Source: Lytechinus variegatus
Lineage: Eukaryota > Echinodermata > Echinoidea > Temnopleuroida > Toxopneustidae
Reading direction: 5' to 3'
DNA length: 64,000 nt
NCBI RefSeq assembly: GCF_018143015.1
Contig: NC_054758.1
Location: 12,504,001-12,568,000 of the forward strand
Every line of letters starts with the position of its first letter. The stretch's first letter is position 1. Made by a program: the position numbers and the translations under genes. The notes under the pieces were generated by a model. That model saw only the letters and a list, made by a program, of their open reading frames with translations, did no database searches and was not told the DNA's origin. Below, one piece after another: positions 12,501 to 22,200 of the stretch.

Positions 12501-13375
12501 TCGCCGCGATGTCTCAGAGACGTCTCAGAGACATCGCGAAGACCTGCTGGAGACCAAAAAAAATTATAATACATTGCGGAGACGTCTCCGCGACACTTCT
12601 TCACACTGTTTGACCCACTTCAGAAACCACGTGACTGAACGCGTGCTGATATCTCTCCTCCTGCTCCAAGTCAGGTGTATGATCTTTCAAACGTTCCATC
12701 GAGACGTCTCCTTGGTGAGAGCGCAAGTCATTTTTCTCTCCGAGACGTCTCCGCGACTGCAGCGACTGATAAGTTGGAGACTGTCGCGGCGACGTCTCCG
12801 TTGGTGAGATAGGGCCTGTAAGAGTGAGCTGGCTTAGCTTTTCTTTGATCAGCGCACAGAACAGAAATATGTAAAATAAAGACTTTGTAATGCGACACTC
12901 CTGCTAACATAATTGTCTACTTATTGTGACAATCCAGCCTGCTGAAACGCCAGGCAAACTATGATGCCAACAGTCAAGTTACTGTGATTATAACACATGC
13001 CTATTGAAATGTCAGGCAACCTACCATGACTACAGAACACTGAGGTAAACAATATACTTATGTACACGGACTTTAACAAAAAGATTTATCCAGGTTTCGA
13101 TAAGATCCTACACATGGACTCCTCTTGACTTTATCCTTTTTGCATTTACAGGTTTCTACTTCGTTTCAATGGCTATACAAATCTGTGATGAGGTGGATCT
13201 CTATGGATTCTGGCCATTTTTTTCTCGATTCGGAAATCAAAAGACCAACGTACGCTATCACTACTTTGACAAAATGAAGCATGCAACGGGGTCCCATTCC
13301 ATGAATGACGAATTCGCCATTCTCGTTCAACTCCACAACTTGGGAATCGTCAAGCTTAATGTGGGTAGTTGTTAA
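587..13375 (+). CDS. ST8SIA-like: Alpha-2,8-sialyltransferase (ST8SIA family, GT29), six 3' exons, one frame conflict
   Basis: Family role: Golgi type II membrane enzyme that moves sialic acid from CMP-sialic acid onto sialylated glycans. Exons read from the sequence: 587-715, 3119-3269, 6289-6410, 7593-7682, 8228-8467, 13152-13375 (stop TAA). All introns are GT-AG and phases agree at the first four junctions. Exon 6289-6410 holds sialylmotif L ([20 protein letters not shown]). Exon 7593-7682 begins with the CNMAPL cysteine and holds MNPSIL. The last exon holds sialylmotif S ([13 protein letters not shown]), motif III (YHYFD), motif VS (HSMNDE, with His and Glu) and a C-terminal GSC, so both conserved disulfide pairs can form. 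An NSS glycosylation sequon lies in the first visible exon. The cytosolic tail, membrane anchor and part of the stem lie outside the window. Exon 8228-8467 has one base too many to join the last exon in frame. The family is clear; which ST8SIA subtype is not. Confidence 0.9.
747..1330. repeat. Palindromic 0.55-0.6 kb repeat (AAGTCCACC ends), copy 1
   Basis: It starts AAAAGTCAAGTCCACC followed by GTTGATTTGAATCAAT and ends GTGGACTTGTCCTTT. The two halves are diverged reverse complements of each other, with conserved internal stretches (AGTCGATGATGTC, TCTTTTGTTGTTTATTG). It lies in a sialyltransferase intron. There is no coding capacity, which suits a non-autonomous foldback or MITE-like element. 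Confidence 0.75.
1841..1975. repeat. Small inverted-repeat element with GTACGGC ends
   Basis: The 25 bp left arm (CATTTCCCCTACGGCGGACG...) pairs with a near-identical inverted arm at 1951-1975. The spacer holds AGTCAAA...CAGCCGTTT and a weaker inverted CGACTGTTTGACTC. A related copy lies at 8503-8617. Confidence 0.55.
2450..2521 (+). repeat. tRNA-like unit (decayed tRNA or tRNA-SINE head)
   Basis: A 72-nt cloverleaf-like sequence. The acceptor strands GTCTCAG and CAGAGAC pair except at one A-A. The A box is TGGTCTAGTGG and the B box is GGTTCGATTCC with a perfect T stem. The 7-nt anticodon loop GTTCAAA would give anticodon TCA, but the anticodon stem (CCGGC with GCTTG) has two mismatches. Seven T follow directly (2522-2528), as at a Pol III terminator. 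Without mismatches the stem would be CCGGC/GCCGG, so this is most likely a decayed tRNA-derived repeat rather than a working tRNA. Confidence 0.5.
2640..2910. repeat. TA/TATATG/CA microsatellites
   Basis: Runs of (TA)n and ACACATA at 2640-2690 and again at 2872-2910, inside a sialyltransferase intron. Confidence 0.7.
3361..3540. repeat. G-run / A-run low-complexity tract
   Basis: Two G runs (about 3361-3370 and 3519-3529) flank A-rich sequence directly after the exon ending at 3269. No gene is seen here. Confidence 0.6.
3708..4100. repeat. Long hairpin element, arms about 185 bp
   Basis: The left arm starts AGAAATGAAAGAG and runs through AACGATGTTCGACGTTACAA. The right arm ends with the reverse complement (TTGTAACGTCGAAC...CTCTTTCATTTCT). 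The GACCTCATGAATACATAATT blocks also match in inverted order. The centre is near 3905. Nearly the whole 393 bp can fold back; there is no coding content, which suits a MITE. Confidence 0.8.
4309..4475. repeat. Inverted repeat with GAGGCCGAGG centre
   Basis: ATATTGACTGATGGGGTGTG...AAACATTCTTTG at the left is matched by CAAAGAATGTTTTTACACTC...CCATCAGTCAATAT at the right. The middle holds CCCGAGGCCGAGGGG, like the centre of the element at 31146-31338. Confidence 0.6.
4850..5110. repeat. Degenerate AACGTTAG/CTAACGTT-rich tract
   Basis: Short motifs such as TAACGTTAG, GTTAGACCTAA and TAGGCCTA recur on both strands over about 260 bp. Related AACGTTAGAT motifs also occur near 5275. No gene or element boundary could be defined. 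Confidence 0.4.
6411..7592. other. Sialyltransferase intron, nothing firm seen
   Basis: Intron between the motif L exon and the CNMAPL exon. The ORFs at about 7020-7309 lack family resemblance. A partial TAACACAAAGGTTAGC end at about 7438-7510 resembles the GGCTCCGTAACACAAAG element family seen at 10105 and 50723. Confidence 0.5.
7735..7900. repeat. (TCA)n microsatellite
   Basis: A dense interrupted run of TCATCA and ATCATCGTC, beginning about 50 bp after the donor of exon 7593-7682. Confidence 0.8.
8228..8467 (+). CDS. ST8SIA-like: Sialyltransferase exon between motifs L and S, with a 1-nt frame conflict
   Basis: The exon opens in the correct phase after acceptor AACAG ([10 protein letters not shown]...) and runs through [14 protein letters not shown]. 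Read straight to the donor at 8468 it ends ...KTFDR in phase 2, but the next exon needs phase 1 (G + GT, a glycine). In the +1 frame the end of this exon reads LHSRHSTG, which resembles the conserved (S/T)(S/T)G that precedes the motif S region in the family. The exon is therefore one base too long, or two too short. The run of five G at 8428-8432, just after FW, is a natural place for an extra base. It could be an assembly error, a null allele or the start of gene decay. Confidence 0.7.
8503..8617. repeat. Second inverted-repeat element with GTACGGCGAGTCG ends
   Basis: GCCGTACGGCGAGTCGAAAA near the left end pairs with TTTCGACTCGCCCTGCG at the right, with AGCCGTTT and CGGCTGTTT inside. It starts about 40 bp after the exon ending at 8467 and is related to 1841-1975. 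Confidence 0.55.
9341..9647. repeat. MITE-like element with about 45 bp inverted ends
   Basis: GGGGGCCCACTTCCATTGAT...GGATACCAGGAGCGACCACG at 9341-9386 matches in inverted order CATGGTCGTGCCTGGTATCC...TGGAAGTGGACCCCCC at 9602-9647, with a few differences. Within a sialyltransferase intron. Confidence 0.65.
10105..10222. repeat. TAACACAAAG MITE-like palindrome
   Basis: GTAACACAAAGCTTAGCATT at the left and AAGCGTTAACTTTTGTGTTA at the right are inverted. The same family occurs at 50723-50856, as ends near 49370 and 50190, and as a fragment near 7438. Confidence 0.65.
11244..11838 (+). repeat. GAGACGTCTC-array element, forward copy
   Basis: It begins TAAGGCCCTATCTCACCAAC and ends CAGTGAGATACCCCCTTT, so the ends share an inverted TATCTCAC. 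From about 11500 the body is an irregular array of the palindrome GAGACGTCTC and variants (GAGACGTCGC, GAGACATCGC). It forms a large inverted repeat with 12247-12819. Confidence 0.8.
12247..12819 (-). repeat. GAGACGTCTC-array element, inverted copy
   Basis: It begins TAAGGGGGTATCTCACTGGG and ends GGTGAGATAGGGCCTGTA, the reverse of the copy at 11244-11838. The single-copy middle (GCACGCGTTCAGCCACGTGG and its reverse) also matches. About 410 bp of unrelated sequence separates the two arms. ORFs within both copies are products of the repeat. Confidence 0.8.
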
Positions 13376-13376
13376 C

Positions 13377-13904
13377 GGGGAGGTCCATCCCAACAACTTA
13401 AAATTATGATTTGAATAAATAAAAGAAAGATCAAACAAGCATAACGCGTAAACCGTCATCCAAATCGGATGCGGATGTGGAATACGACAGACATTTTAAA
13501 ATTTCGCTCATATTTTAAAACAAACAGGACTGTTCTATACACATCATACGGATTATATATGCAGAAGAAAGTATTGATGAAGTCATTCCATTTCTCTTTT
13601 GTATTTTGTTCAATGGATTATGAAATATTTCAAATTTAGCAGCTGACAACACGGGAACTCTTTATCAAACCACAATTGAGCAGCACACCTGCAAAGCCAA
13701 ACTTTGTTTCACTTTATAATGAGAAGATAGAAAATAGTTCATGGTTCATATAATAGGTCACAACAGAAAAAGTGAGTAAAGGAAAATTTGGAAATGTCAA
13801 ATCTTTCTAATTTTACATCAGACTTAATGAAATGTCAGCGCTGAATTTATTCATTTTTTTTCTTTTTATTCAAATACACGTTTGTCGGGATGGACGTGCC
13901 TCTT
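13377..13904. repeat. Palindromic AAGTCCACC-family repeat, copy 2
   Basis: It starts two bases after the sialyltransferase stop codon (GGAGGTCCATCCCAACAACT) and ends GTCGGGATGGACGTGCCTCT. An AATAAA at 13414-13419 lies inside it and could serve as polyadenylation signal for the sialyltransferase. Confidence 0.7.
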
Positions 13905-13923
13905 AACAATATTTGATTATGTC

Positions 13924-15591
13924 CATAGAGATGTATATTGACACTAGAGTAATCGCTCGCATTGACGCGCGCGTAATGCGGCTGTGATTCCATGTATTGC
14001 GCAGCCGCCATCTTAAAGAGGGCAAGAGCGCGGATTTATAACACACGGCTCTATGGGAGAATATCACATATTTCACTTTTTTACATTATATTTTCAATTT
14101 AATGCTGTATGCAACGTTAAAATCACAAGGCTAAACATTTTTATGTTAAAGTATATGATAACCATGCATATTTTATAAAGTAGATGGACTGAACATCCAG
14201 AAAAAGGGGGAAAAAGGCGACGAGGTCGACTGAGTAGTAGTTATTCAATATATAAGCCATCATATAGCATATACCGTGACAAGGGTGTCAGATAAGGTCA
14301 ACTTAACACTTTAGAGTGTTCATATGTTCTCTTGATTTGGTGCTCATTTGACACTCAGTGTTCAAGCAATATACTGTATTGAAATAACACTTAGAGTGTA
14401 AAATAAACACCAAATACTCAGAAGTGTTGAAACAACTTGGTGCTCAGCTCCGGCAGTGTTCAAGCAATATACTGTGTTGAAACAACACTTAGAGTGTAAA
14501 ATAAACACCAAATACTCAGAAGTGTTGAAACAACACCGTAACAGGTGTTGGATAGAAATATTTTAACAAAAATTATCGTTGAAGTTACACTTCACTGGAG
14601 TAACTCAACACTGTCTGTTGTTGGGGTATTTTTAAAAAATACCCTAGTGTTAAGTTACACCGTCAGGCTGCAGGTGTTGAAGAACTTGAAATATTTTAAC
14701 AAAAATTATTGTTGAAGGTACACTTCACTGGAGTAACTCAACACTGTCTGTTGTTGGGGTATTTTTAAAAAATACCCTAGTGTTAAGTTACACCGTCAGG
14801 CTGCAGGTGTTGAAGAACTTGAAATCGGACACCAAATGGTGTGAATCCAAACCGTGAAACAACACCAAAGCTGGTGTTGGTATTTTTTTTACACCAATGG
14901 GTGATTTAAACTTTCGTTTAAATGTTCGTTTCTGCAGGTGTTCGAGGGTGTCAAATGAACACCAAATGGTGTCAACTTCATAACGTTCTCCGACTCGTGT
15001 TCAAATCGAGCACCAAGACTGGTGTTGATATATTTTAACATCCTAAATGTTGGTAATCTTAACACCAGTGGCAGTGTAACTCCAAAACCAGATGGTGTGG
15101 TCCTTTATTGATTGGGCTGCTAGATTTAACACCCGTGGTGTTAAATGTAGCTTTAACGTCGCATAGTCTCCAATATTATATTTAATGGGATTATCAGTGA
15201 TTCACCATATGATTTCTACTTTGATTTCCTCAAAATTAACTGAAAGGAGGGGAAACTTCAGACCAAGCCCTGATCTACATCATATAATGCACGTACAGCA
15301 ACCTATTCCCCCCCCCCCCGTTTTCTGGAGGTTCAGTCCATCTCCTTTATAAAATATGCATGGTAATCATATATTTTAACATAAAAATGTTTTGCCTTGT
15401 GATTTTAACGTTGCATACAGCATTAAATTGAAAATATAATGTAAAAAAGTGAAATATGTGATATTCTCCCATAGAGCCGTGTGTTATAAATCCGCGCTCT
15501 TGCCCTCTTTAAGATGGCGGCCGCCCCGAACATGGATTCACAGCAATTTGATGAAGTCCGCCCTCTAGTGTCAATAATATACATCTCTATG
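13924..15591. mobile_element. 1.67 kb inverted-repeat DNA element with 8 bp target duplication
   Basis: The left arm starts CATAGAGATGTATATTGACA and the right arm ends with its inverse (TGTCAATAATATACATCTCTATG). Arms of about 280 bp match through GCCATCTTAAAGAGGGCAAG, AACACACGGCTCTATGGGAG and GTAGATGGACTGAAC. The exact 8-mer ATTATGTC flanks both ends (13916-13923 and 15592-15599). The interior (14285-15150) is an array of GGTGTT/AACACC motifs with two local tandem duplications. No transposase is visible. An 8 bp duplication is known for the hAT and P superfamilies; assignment is open. Confidence 0.88.
14285..15150. repeat. GGTGTT/AACACC array with 98 bp and 133 bp tandem duplications
   Basis: The interior of the 1.67 kb element. 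AAGCAATATACTGT...AACACTTAGAGTGT recurs at a 98 bp period (14363 and 14461). CAAAAATTAT...GTGTTGAAGAACTTGAA recurs at a 133 bp period (14567 and 14700). Short GGTGTT and AACACC units appear throughout, often as close inverted pairs. Confidence 0.8.
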
Positions 15592-15599
15592 ATTATGTC

Positions 15600-16320
15600 C
15601 TAGTCTTACGCCTCGTTCACACGTGTGTTACGGTCTTAAACTGTAAACTCCTGCTATAGTGTAACTCGCTTCTTAGCTTATTAAAAATGTGTCCAGTGTG
15701 TGCGCGCACTACCTCTGTGTTGCTTGGTACGATTTGTTTTTAACACAAACGCACCGGATGCGCGCATAGGAGCCACTGCATGTACACGTACACGATCGCC
15801 TATGATCTGCTCTAAATGAAAAATATGCTGAAGTTTTTTACCAGGTTATTATATGTCTTAAATCTCTTTTATTTTGTGATGAGAAAGATGTGTTTTTTAG
15901 AACGGACTACAACCCCCACCCCAAAAAGAAAAACTTAAGTAGTTGAAGAAAAAAACATACAGAGTGTTGTTCTCGCATAAACTCCCCATTCACTGTGCGC
16001 TGTTACATTATATTTGCAATAGAACACTTTTACGCGAACTTACCCGGCGAGTTACCCCATAAGCACGATTCGCTTATAAGATCGCAACACACGTGGATTC
16101 CTAGTCGGGAGCAAAATTTTATTATGCATGGACTGAATTTACAGAGATACTCTTGTTACGACCAAGACGTAGGCTATTTTGGTCGGAGTAAGGTCGGAGA
16201 AGCCCAGTTTGAGAAAGGATAAACTAGATACTATACTTTTTTCACTCTTTGAGAGCTATGCTCCTTTTAAAATCTACGATTTTTTTTCTACGGCATTTTC
16301 TAAACCATTCGTGATAACAT
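15600..16320. other. Intergenic, no gene seen
   Basis: Convergent intergenic DNA between the sialyltransferase and SULT-A. The 75-codon ORF at 15995-16222 has no recognisable family. Confidence 0.5.
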
Positions 16321-16446
16321 ATATACAGTAGATATAAATATATATATAATTATATATACATATATATACAGACAGACATACATACATATATATAAACATA
16401 TATATTAATACATACATATATATATAAACATATATATGAATATCAA

Positions 16447-16489
<43 letters not shown>

Positions 16490-16512
16490 ATATATATATA
16501 CATACAGGCATA
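16318..16512. repeat. (TA)n / TATACATA microsatellite
   Basis: About 190 bp of nearly pure TA, TATACATA and CATACATA repeats. Confidence 0.9.
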
Positions 16513-16684
16513 TAAGTATTGAAATACATGTAGATAAAACCGATAAAAAAGGCCAGTTTGTCAAAGTATGAAAATAAGAGTTTTTTTTTATTATTATAAT
16601 GCTATTTGACCGAAACGTCAGCCAATATACTGTTTTGGCCGTGCCCGGATTCTTCGTTAAGATGCTGTAGTGGGCAACGTACAG

Positions 16685-17487
16685 TGTAGGGAAAGGCGGG
16701 GTAAGTTGTGATACTTTTTTCTTTTTGCATGTGAGAATTGATTATGATTAATGATCTTGTGGAAATAAGTACCTTGCCTTAAAATTTTATTGTTCTGAAA
16801 TATCTTTCACCTATATATAATTTTCTACCCCCACACTGAAAGTCGCTGCCACCTTTAAAAAAGAGATGTCAAATGGCTCAACTTGCCCCATCTGTGGGGT
16901 AAGTTGTCATTTTTTGATGGACAGTCTTTTCACTAGCTACTTCTTTATAAATACCTACATCCTCTAAAATGAAAAGAACAGTCATGTAAATTTGCTCCTT
17001 GCTGCCTGCATATCAATGGTTTGTAAAGGTTTGCTTGTTTTTGTATACATTATCATAAGAAATACCATGGCTCAACTTGCCCTGTGTTGGTGGGCTCAAC
17101 TTACCCCAGTCCTAACTTAATGCGATAATTTCGCATCCACACATTTCTTATGCATCCATCATGTAAACAACTATGACAAGATTGAAGATCTATACCTGGA
17201 CTAACAATATTGCTCTTATTTCTTTATTACATTTACAGACGAGTGTGGGTAAAAAACACTGATCTCTTTCACACCCTTTCTTACTTGTTTGGCTGAAATT
17301 TGTATTTTTCCCTCTAAAAAAGGTACTTTTTGTTTCAAAGTTGAAAACAATGTGGTGGGGTTAGGGGTTATGCAATGGGTCACCAATGCATGACACAACC
17401 ACAATGTCTGACTCCCATCATGCCTATTGGAATGGGGATGGTGGCTCAACTTGCCCCTATGCTCAACTTACCCAGCCTTCCCCTACA
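16685..17487. repeat. GGGGTAAGTTG element with 24 bp inverted ends
   Basis: TGTAGGGAAAGGCGGGGTAA opens the element and the inverse (CAACTTACCCAGCCTTCCCC, then TACA) closes it. CTCAACTTGCCCC or its complement also occurs at least four times inside. No coding content. Confidence 0.7.
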
Positions 17488-17532
17488 GACTATTCATCCA
17501 AAGTCTGTATTTAATGAATTCTATGGCAGATC

Positions 17533-17798
17533 AGGGCCCCGTTTCACGAAGACATGTGATTGATCCAATCAACAACTATGGAAAGCCAGCCACGTCAATA
17601 TCTATTATGCGTGTTTGTTCAAAATATTGTGTTTTATTTATATTCATACATTCATTGTTTTCTTGAAAATTCAGTGTGTCTCTCTGTGTTTACAAAAGAC
17701 ATTGCTCAAATTTCTTGTAGAAATATTATGACAATGATGGATATCCATAGAAGTGAGATTGAATGGATCGCTTGTAACTATTTGTAAGACGGGGCCCT
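17533..17798. repeat. GGGCCCCGT...TTGATCCAATC MITE, copy 1
   Basis: It opens AGGGCCCCGTTTCACGAAG and TGATTGATCCAATCAAC and closes with the inverse ending TTGTAAGACGGGGCCC. Related copies lie at 18878-19131 and 59020-59294. Confidence 0.7.
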
Positions 17799-18877
17799 TG
17801 GATTTGCCCATGAATTTACAAATTTCCATATCTCCTGTAAATGTATGGCCAGTATGAATAAATGGAAATGATAATTGCAACTTAGGAACTGAAATGGACT
17901 ATTTATTTAGGTTAAGCCTCGTAGACGTAAGATCGAATCAACCAATCTGACGTTTCGGTAATTATGACGAAAAATCCTTAGCAAAGTAACAATAATAGTA
18001 AAAAGAGTAATACTGACAATTCTTGTTTTATAAATGCGAAAAAGGATGACGTGTAGATAAATGAGAATCGTCTTTCAACATGAACGCCATGATTTCTGGT
18101 GAAAAAATTGTTGGTTTTTCTGTTGTACATTTATTATAAGCCAGTTTTGTTTTCTCACATCCTCTATATTTTGTTTAATTTTTGTTTGTAATGCTGTTGG
18201 AAAGCAAATTTCCACAAAATGGATGAACGTATAAACCTATGATAATATTAATGACGATGATGATAATAATGTTAGTAACAGTAGAAAAATAGCGGTGATT
18301 AGGAAAAAGATAAACTTTTGCTCTCAACACAAAGAAACAATGTCTTCAGATTTTGTGATGAGAGAAAAGTTAAGTTTTCCCTTATTTTCAACCAACACAG
18401 CTTAACTTTCATGATCGAATAGCGATGACAATTGTTATTATTATAATTGCAATATATACTTACAACTCAAGCTGAATTTCGCAGTGTTGTTCTTGTTCTT
18501 GACGCAACCCTCAAATAATAATTTTCTATCAAGTTAGACCTATCCCTATCTTACGTAATTGTATACCTAATTTGAAGAAAGGGAAGTAAATGCAATTTAG
18601 ACAATTGCAAGTCAATTGTTCTTTACTTTTGGCAGTCTCTTAAAACGTAAGACCACCCCAAAAATCTGATGAGTCAATTAATATGGATTTTTTCTTAGCC
18701 AAAAAATGAACAAAAAATAAGAAATAAATGAAATGAAATAAAGCAAAATAGAATACGATGTAATAAAATTAATGAAACAAGGTAAAATAAGATAAAATGA
18801 ATTAATGAAATAAAATCAAATGATTTTAAATTCATCGTAGTGAGAAGCATTTTATATTTAGAGTCAATAATCTAATC
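17799..18877. other. Intergenic, nothing firm seen
   Basis: AT-rich sequence with a short (ATAAA)-like tract near 18715-18810. No exon or element boundary was recognised. Confidence 0.5.
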
Positions 18878-19131
18878 GAGACCCGTCTTACAAAGAGTTA
18901 CGATTGATCCGATTAACCTGAGATGTTTGGAAATCCGTCAATGTCATAATTTCTACTCCAGGAAATTTTTACAACGTCTTTTGTTAATAAGTAGAAGCAC
19001 ACCGAATTTTTAAGAAAACAAGATATGTACATCATATCTGATTTTCTTTTCGCAGTTTAGATGTTGACGTTGCTAGCTTTCCATAGTTGTGGTTGATGGA
19101 TCGATCGAAATTCTTTGTAAGACCGGGACCC
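18878..19131. repeat. GGGCCCCGT-family MITE, copy 2
   Basis: Opens GAGACCCGTCTTACAAAGAG and ATTGATCCGATTAACC; closes GGTTGATGGATCGATCG...TTTGTAAGACCGGGACCC. It lies just 3' of the SULT-A stop codon, so it may fall in that gene's 3' untranslated region. Confidence 0.7.
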
Positions 19132-19260
19132 ATTCCCCCCGAATCACGATGCCGCTGGAGGAAATCTCTCATTGTTTTGTTCACGTGACGATTGTCGAGG
19201 CCGAGGCCATGCAAGGCCGGCAAAATGAGGCCTTGAAGCCGGTCTCGACTTCATCCCTGC

Positions 19261-22200
19261 TTACATCTCAAACTGAACTTCGATGCCAGTGTTGTCTATA
19301 TTCTTGTGGTAAACCTCGTCAAAATACTCATTTTCAGCCACCGTAAACTCATTCTTCCAATCACCCACCTTGCCTGTATAGAAAAGGAGGAACAAAAAAA
19401 TCAAATTCAGTCTGTTTGAGCCAAGTTGAGTAAATATCGATTAAAAAGCTCGCTTGCAACTGTATTAGAAATTTCGATCCATAGGAAATATTTGCCCCCC
19501 TCATTTTTTTTAGTTCGTCACGCCATCGACATGAGATTTTTTAATTTGACAAAACTTGGGGAAATCTGTGATCAAGTTTACTATTTTTTCACAAATTATT
19601 GTTCAAAACATTTTTTTTTGCTTTAAAAAAGGAAAAAAATATCCAGTTTATTTTCAAGTTAATTCAGTAATTATATACTTTAAAAACACAATAGTAGGCT
19701 TAAGTTATAATCTTTGCTATCATTATTTGGTATTTTTAAAGTTTGACAATAAGCCTTGAAAATGCCTTCAAAAACATTTCAAGGCTCAGAATCCCCAAGG
19801 CATTGATAAAGTAGTCCTTAAGGCGCCTTCACGCCAAGGCTGAAAGTCAAGGCTCTACAGCATTACAACGAATAGTTCCCGGATGTAGCGCAGGGCGTGA
19901 ATTTGCTTTCACTTTGTGCACTGAACTATGAATTTTCCTTCTTGTTCAGTGATGCGTGACCTTATCATTTCCGGTCTACTCGCTAGTCTAGTCCGTAATG
20001 GCGCATCCGTTTTCATACCGCTACTTGTGTTACATAAAACTACGTTACTGGGTCAAACGAGTGAACTGCATGAGCTACATCGAGAAACTTTTGGTTATTA
20101 AGAATTTAATACAGCTTACCTTTTCGAAGGTAAGGCAGATGCCCAAAAAGTTGAGTAATCGCCTTGCCCGTATCTCCCATTGTCTCCTCGATATCTTGGT
20201 AAGTCTTCCGCATACCTTTAATTTCAGTCAGCTCAACAAGCTTGTCCAACTTTTCTTCCGAAAGAGGGCGCTCTAAAAATTCTGCTACCCGTTTTATATT
20301 GCCTCTCAGGTCCTATAGGATATTATAGAACATGCGTTAAGTATTTCGATATTATATTTTCGCTATTTTTTATCATTATTATTCTCAACATTATTATTCC
20401 TTGCTGGAAAGAACACAGTATACCAAAGTGCGATCACAATGTGTTCACGTAGTGGACCATGTGAAAATATTATTCACACTTTTAAAATGCTCAAATGCAA
20501 CAGTGTCAAGATATTTTCAACCTTTGGACATCTCGACATAGTGACTGTTCACAGCGTATTCATATGGTCCACTATGGGAATATTTGATTTACACTGTTGA
20601 AATGCTCAAATTAAACAGTGGACTTCCAGTAGAGTTATCATTACTATTACCATTATTACGATTATTGTCAATAATAATACCATTATCATTTTAAAAAACA
20701 TCTTATTTAACATTATTGCTTATATCACTATTGTCATCATGCTTTATATATTATTAAATAGAGGGGCGCGAAACGAAAATCACTCTTTGTTCTCATTTAC
20801 GTATCTGGACATTTTTCCTGGAAAAGTGAGGTCTGACCACCCCCCTCCACACTCCGGTTCCGAGACCCCTTGTATTATCATCACCAAAAAACTTTTTGTT
20901 ATTTATTACCTTTATCGTCATAGCCGTGATCGTTGAGATGACTGGGGGTTCTTTACCAACAAAAAATGAGTTAGGGGGTTTGAGTTTAAGTTTATTTATT
21001 TACTTAACAACAATATCAATAACGATAACAACGCGTTAACATCACAGCACTAACGCAACTATTCTAGTATACAATATAATTGCTAACATTATAAAGGATA
21101 AATTGATAATACAAACGATAAATCTGAATACATAAAGTGTGACGTGCATGTATAAACTTAAAACAAATGTTTAAATAATTTTTAAGATCCTAGTCACAGT
21201 TTCCAATATTGATGATTGAACAAAAAGATACGTTCATGTATATGGTTGAATGTTGTTGTTAAGAATGAACCAGATAGTAGCACAAGTGCTAGTCGAGACT
21301 GAATCCTTCAAATCTTTGATATTTTTACATAAAAGAAATACGTGTGAACAGTGAATAATGCTATAAATGTTGTTTGAAAAATCACCACATTATATATAAA
21401 ACATATAATTAGAGATTTATATAGAATACTCTTTATTCTATTGAAATATTTCATATTCCCTTGTCAGAATTAAATTAGTGGATTGGTTGTATTCAGGTAA
21501 GCAAATAATTCTTTTCTGAATGTGTTCCTTGATCTCCTTTCCTTTATATAATTTGGTATACAATTCCAAATTTTTGATCCAATGAAAGTAATTGAAAACT
21601 GGCCCTGTGTGGTTCTGCATATTGGGAGATATAATTGATCAGCATCTTTACTCCTTGTAGCATATTTATTGTCTATAATCTGACAGTACTCAATTTGAGA
21701 GTGTTGTAACCTACCGTGCAATAAATCATAGACGAATGCTGAAATAGAGAGGAAGTGAATTTTATATACATTCAAAATATTCAATGCTTTGAACAGGGGA
21801 TCAGAGTGGGCACTTCTTGTGCTAAAGGTTATAGCTCTCATTGCCATTTTTGGGGCCAGGAAAATACAATTTAAATTGGTCTTATAGGTACTCCCCCACA
21901 CCTCGATGCCATATGACAGGTTTGGTTGTACAAGTGCCTTATATAACAATAACAAAATGCTTCTTGGAACAAAGTGCCTGAGTTTGAACAAGATACCTAC
22001 TTTTGAGCGGGTTACAATTTTTATATGCGCGTCCCACGTGAGGTGCTTATCAATAAGCAGTCCAACAAAAGATACATCATTCACCTCAAAAAGTGTGGTC
22101 CCTGCTATATCAAGGATACCTGTTATATTTAATAATCGCCTTTGCTCTTAATTATCATATAATTAGATTTACTAAGATTGTAACTGTAACTGATTGTAAC

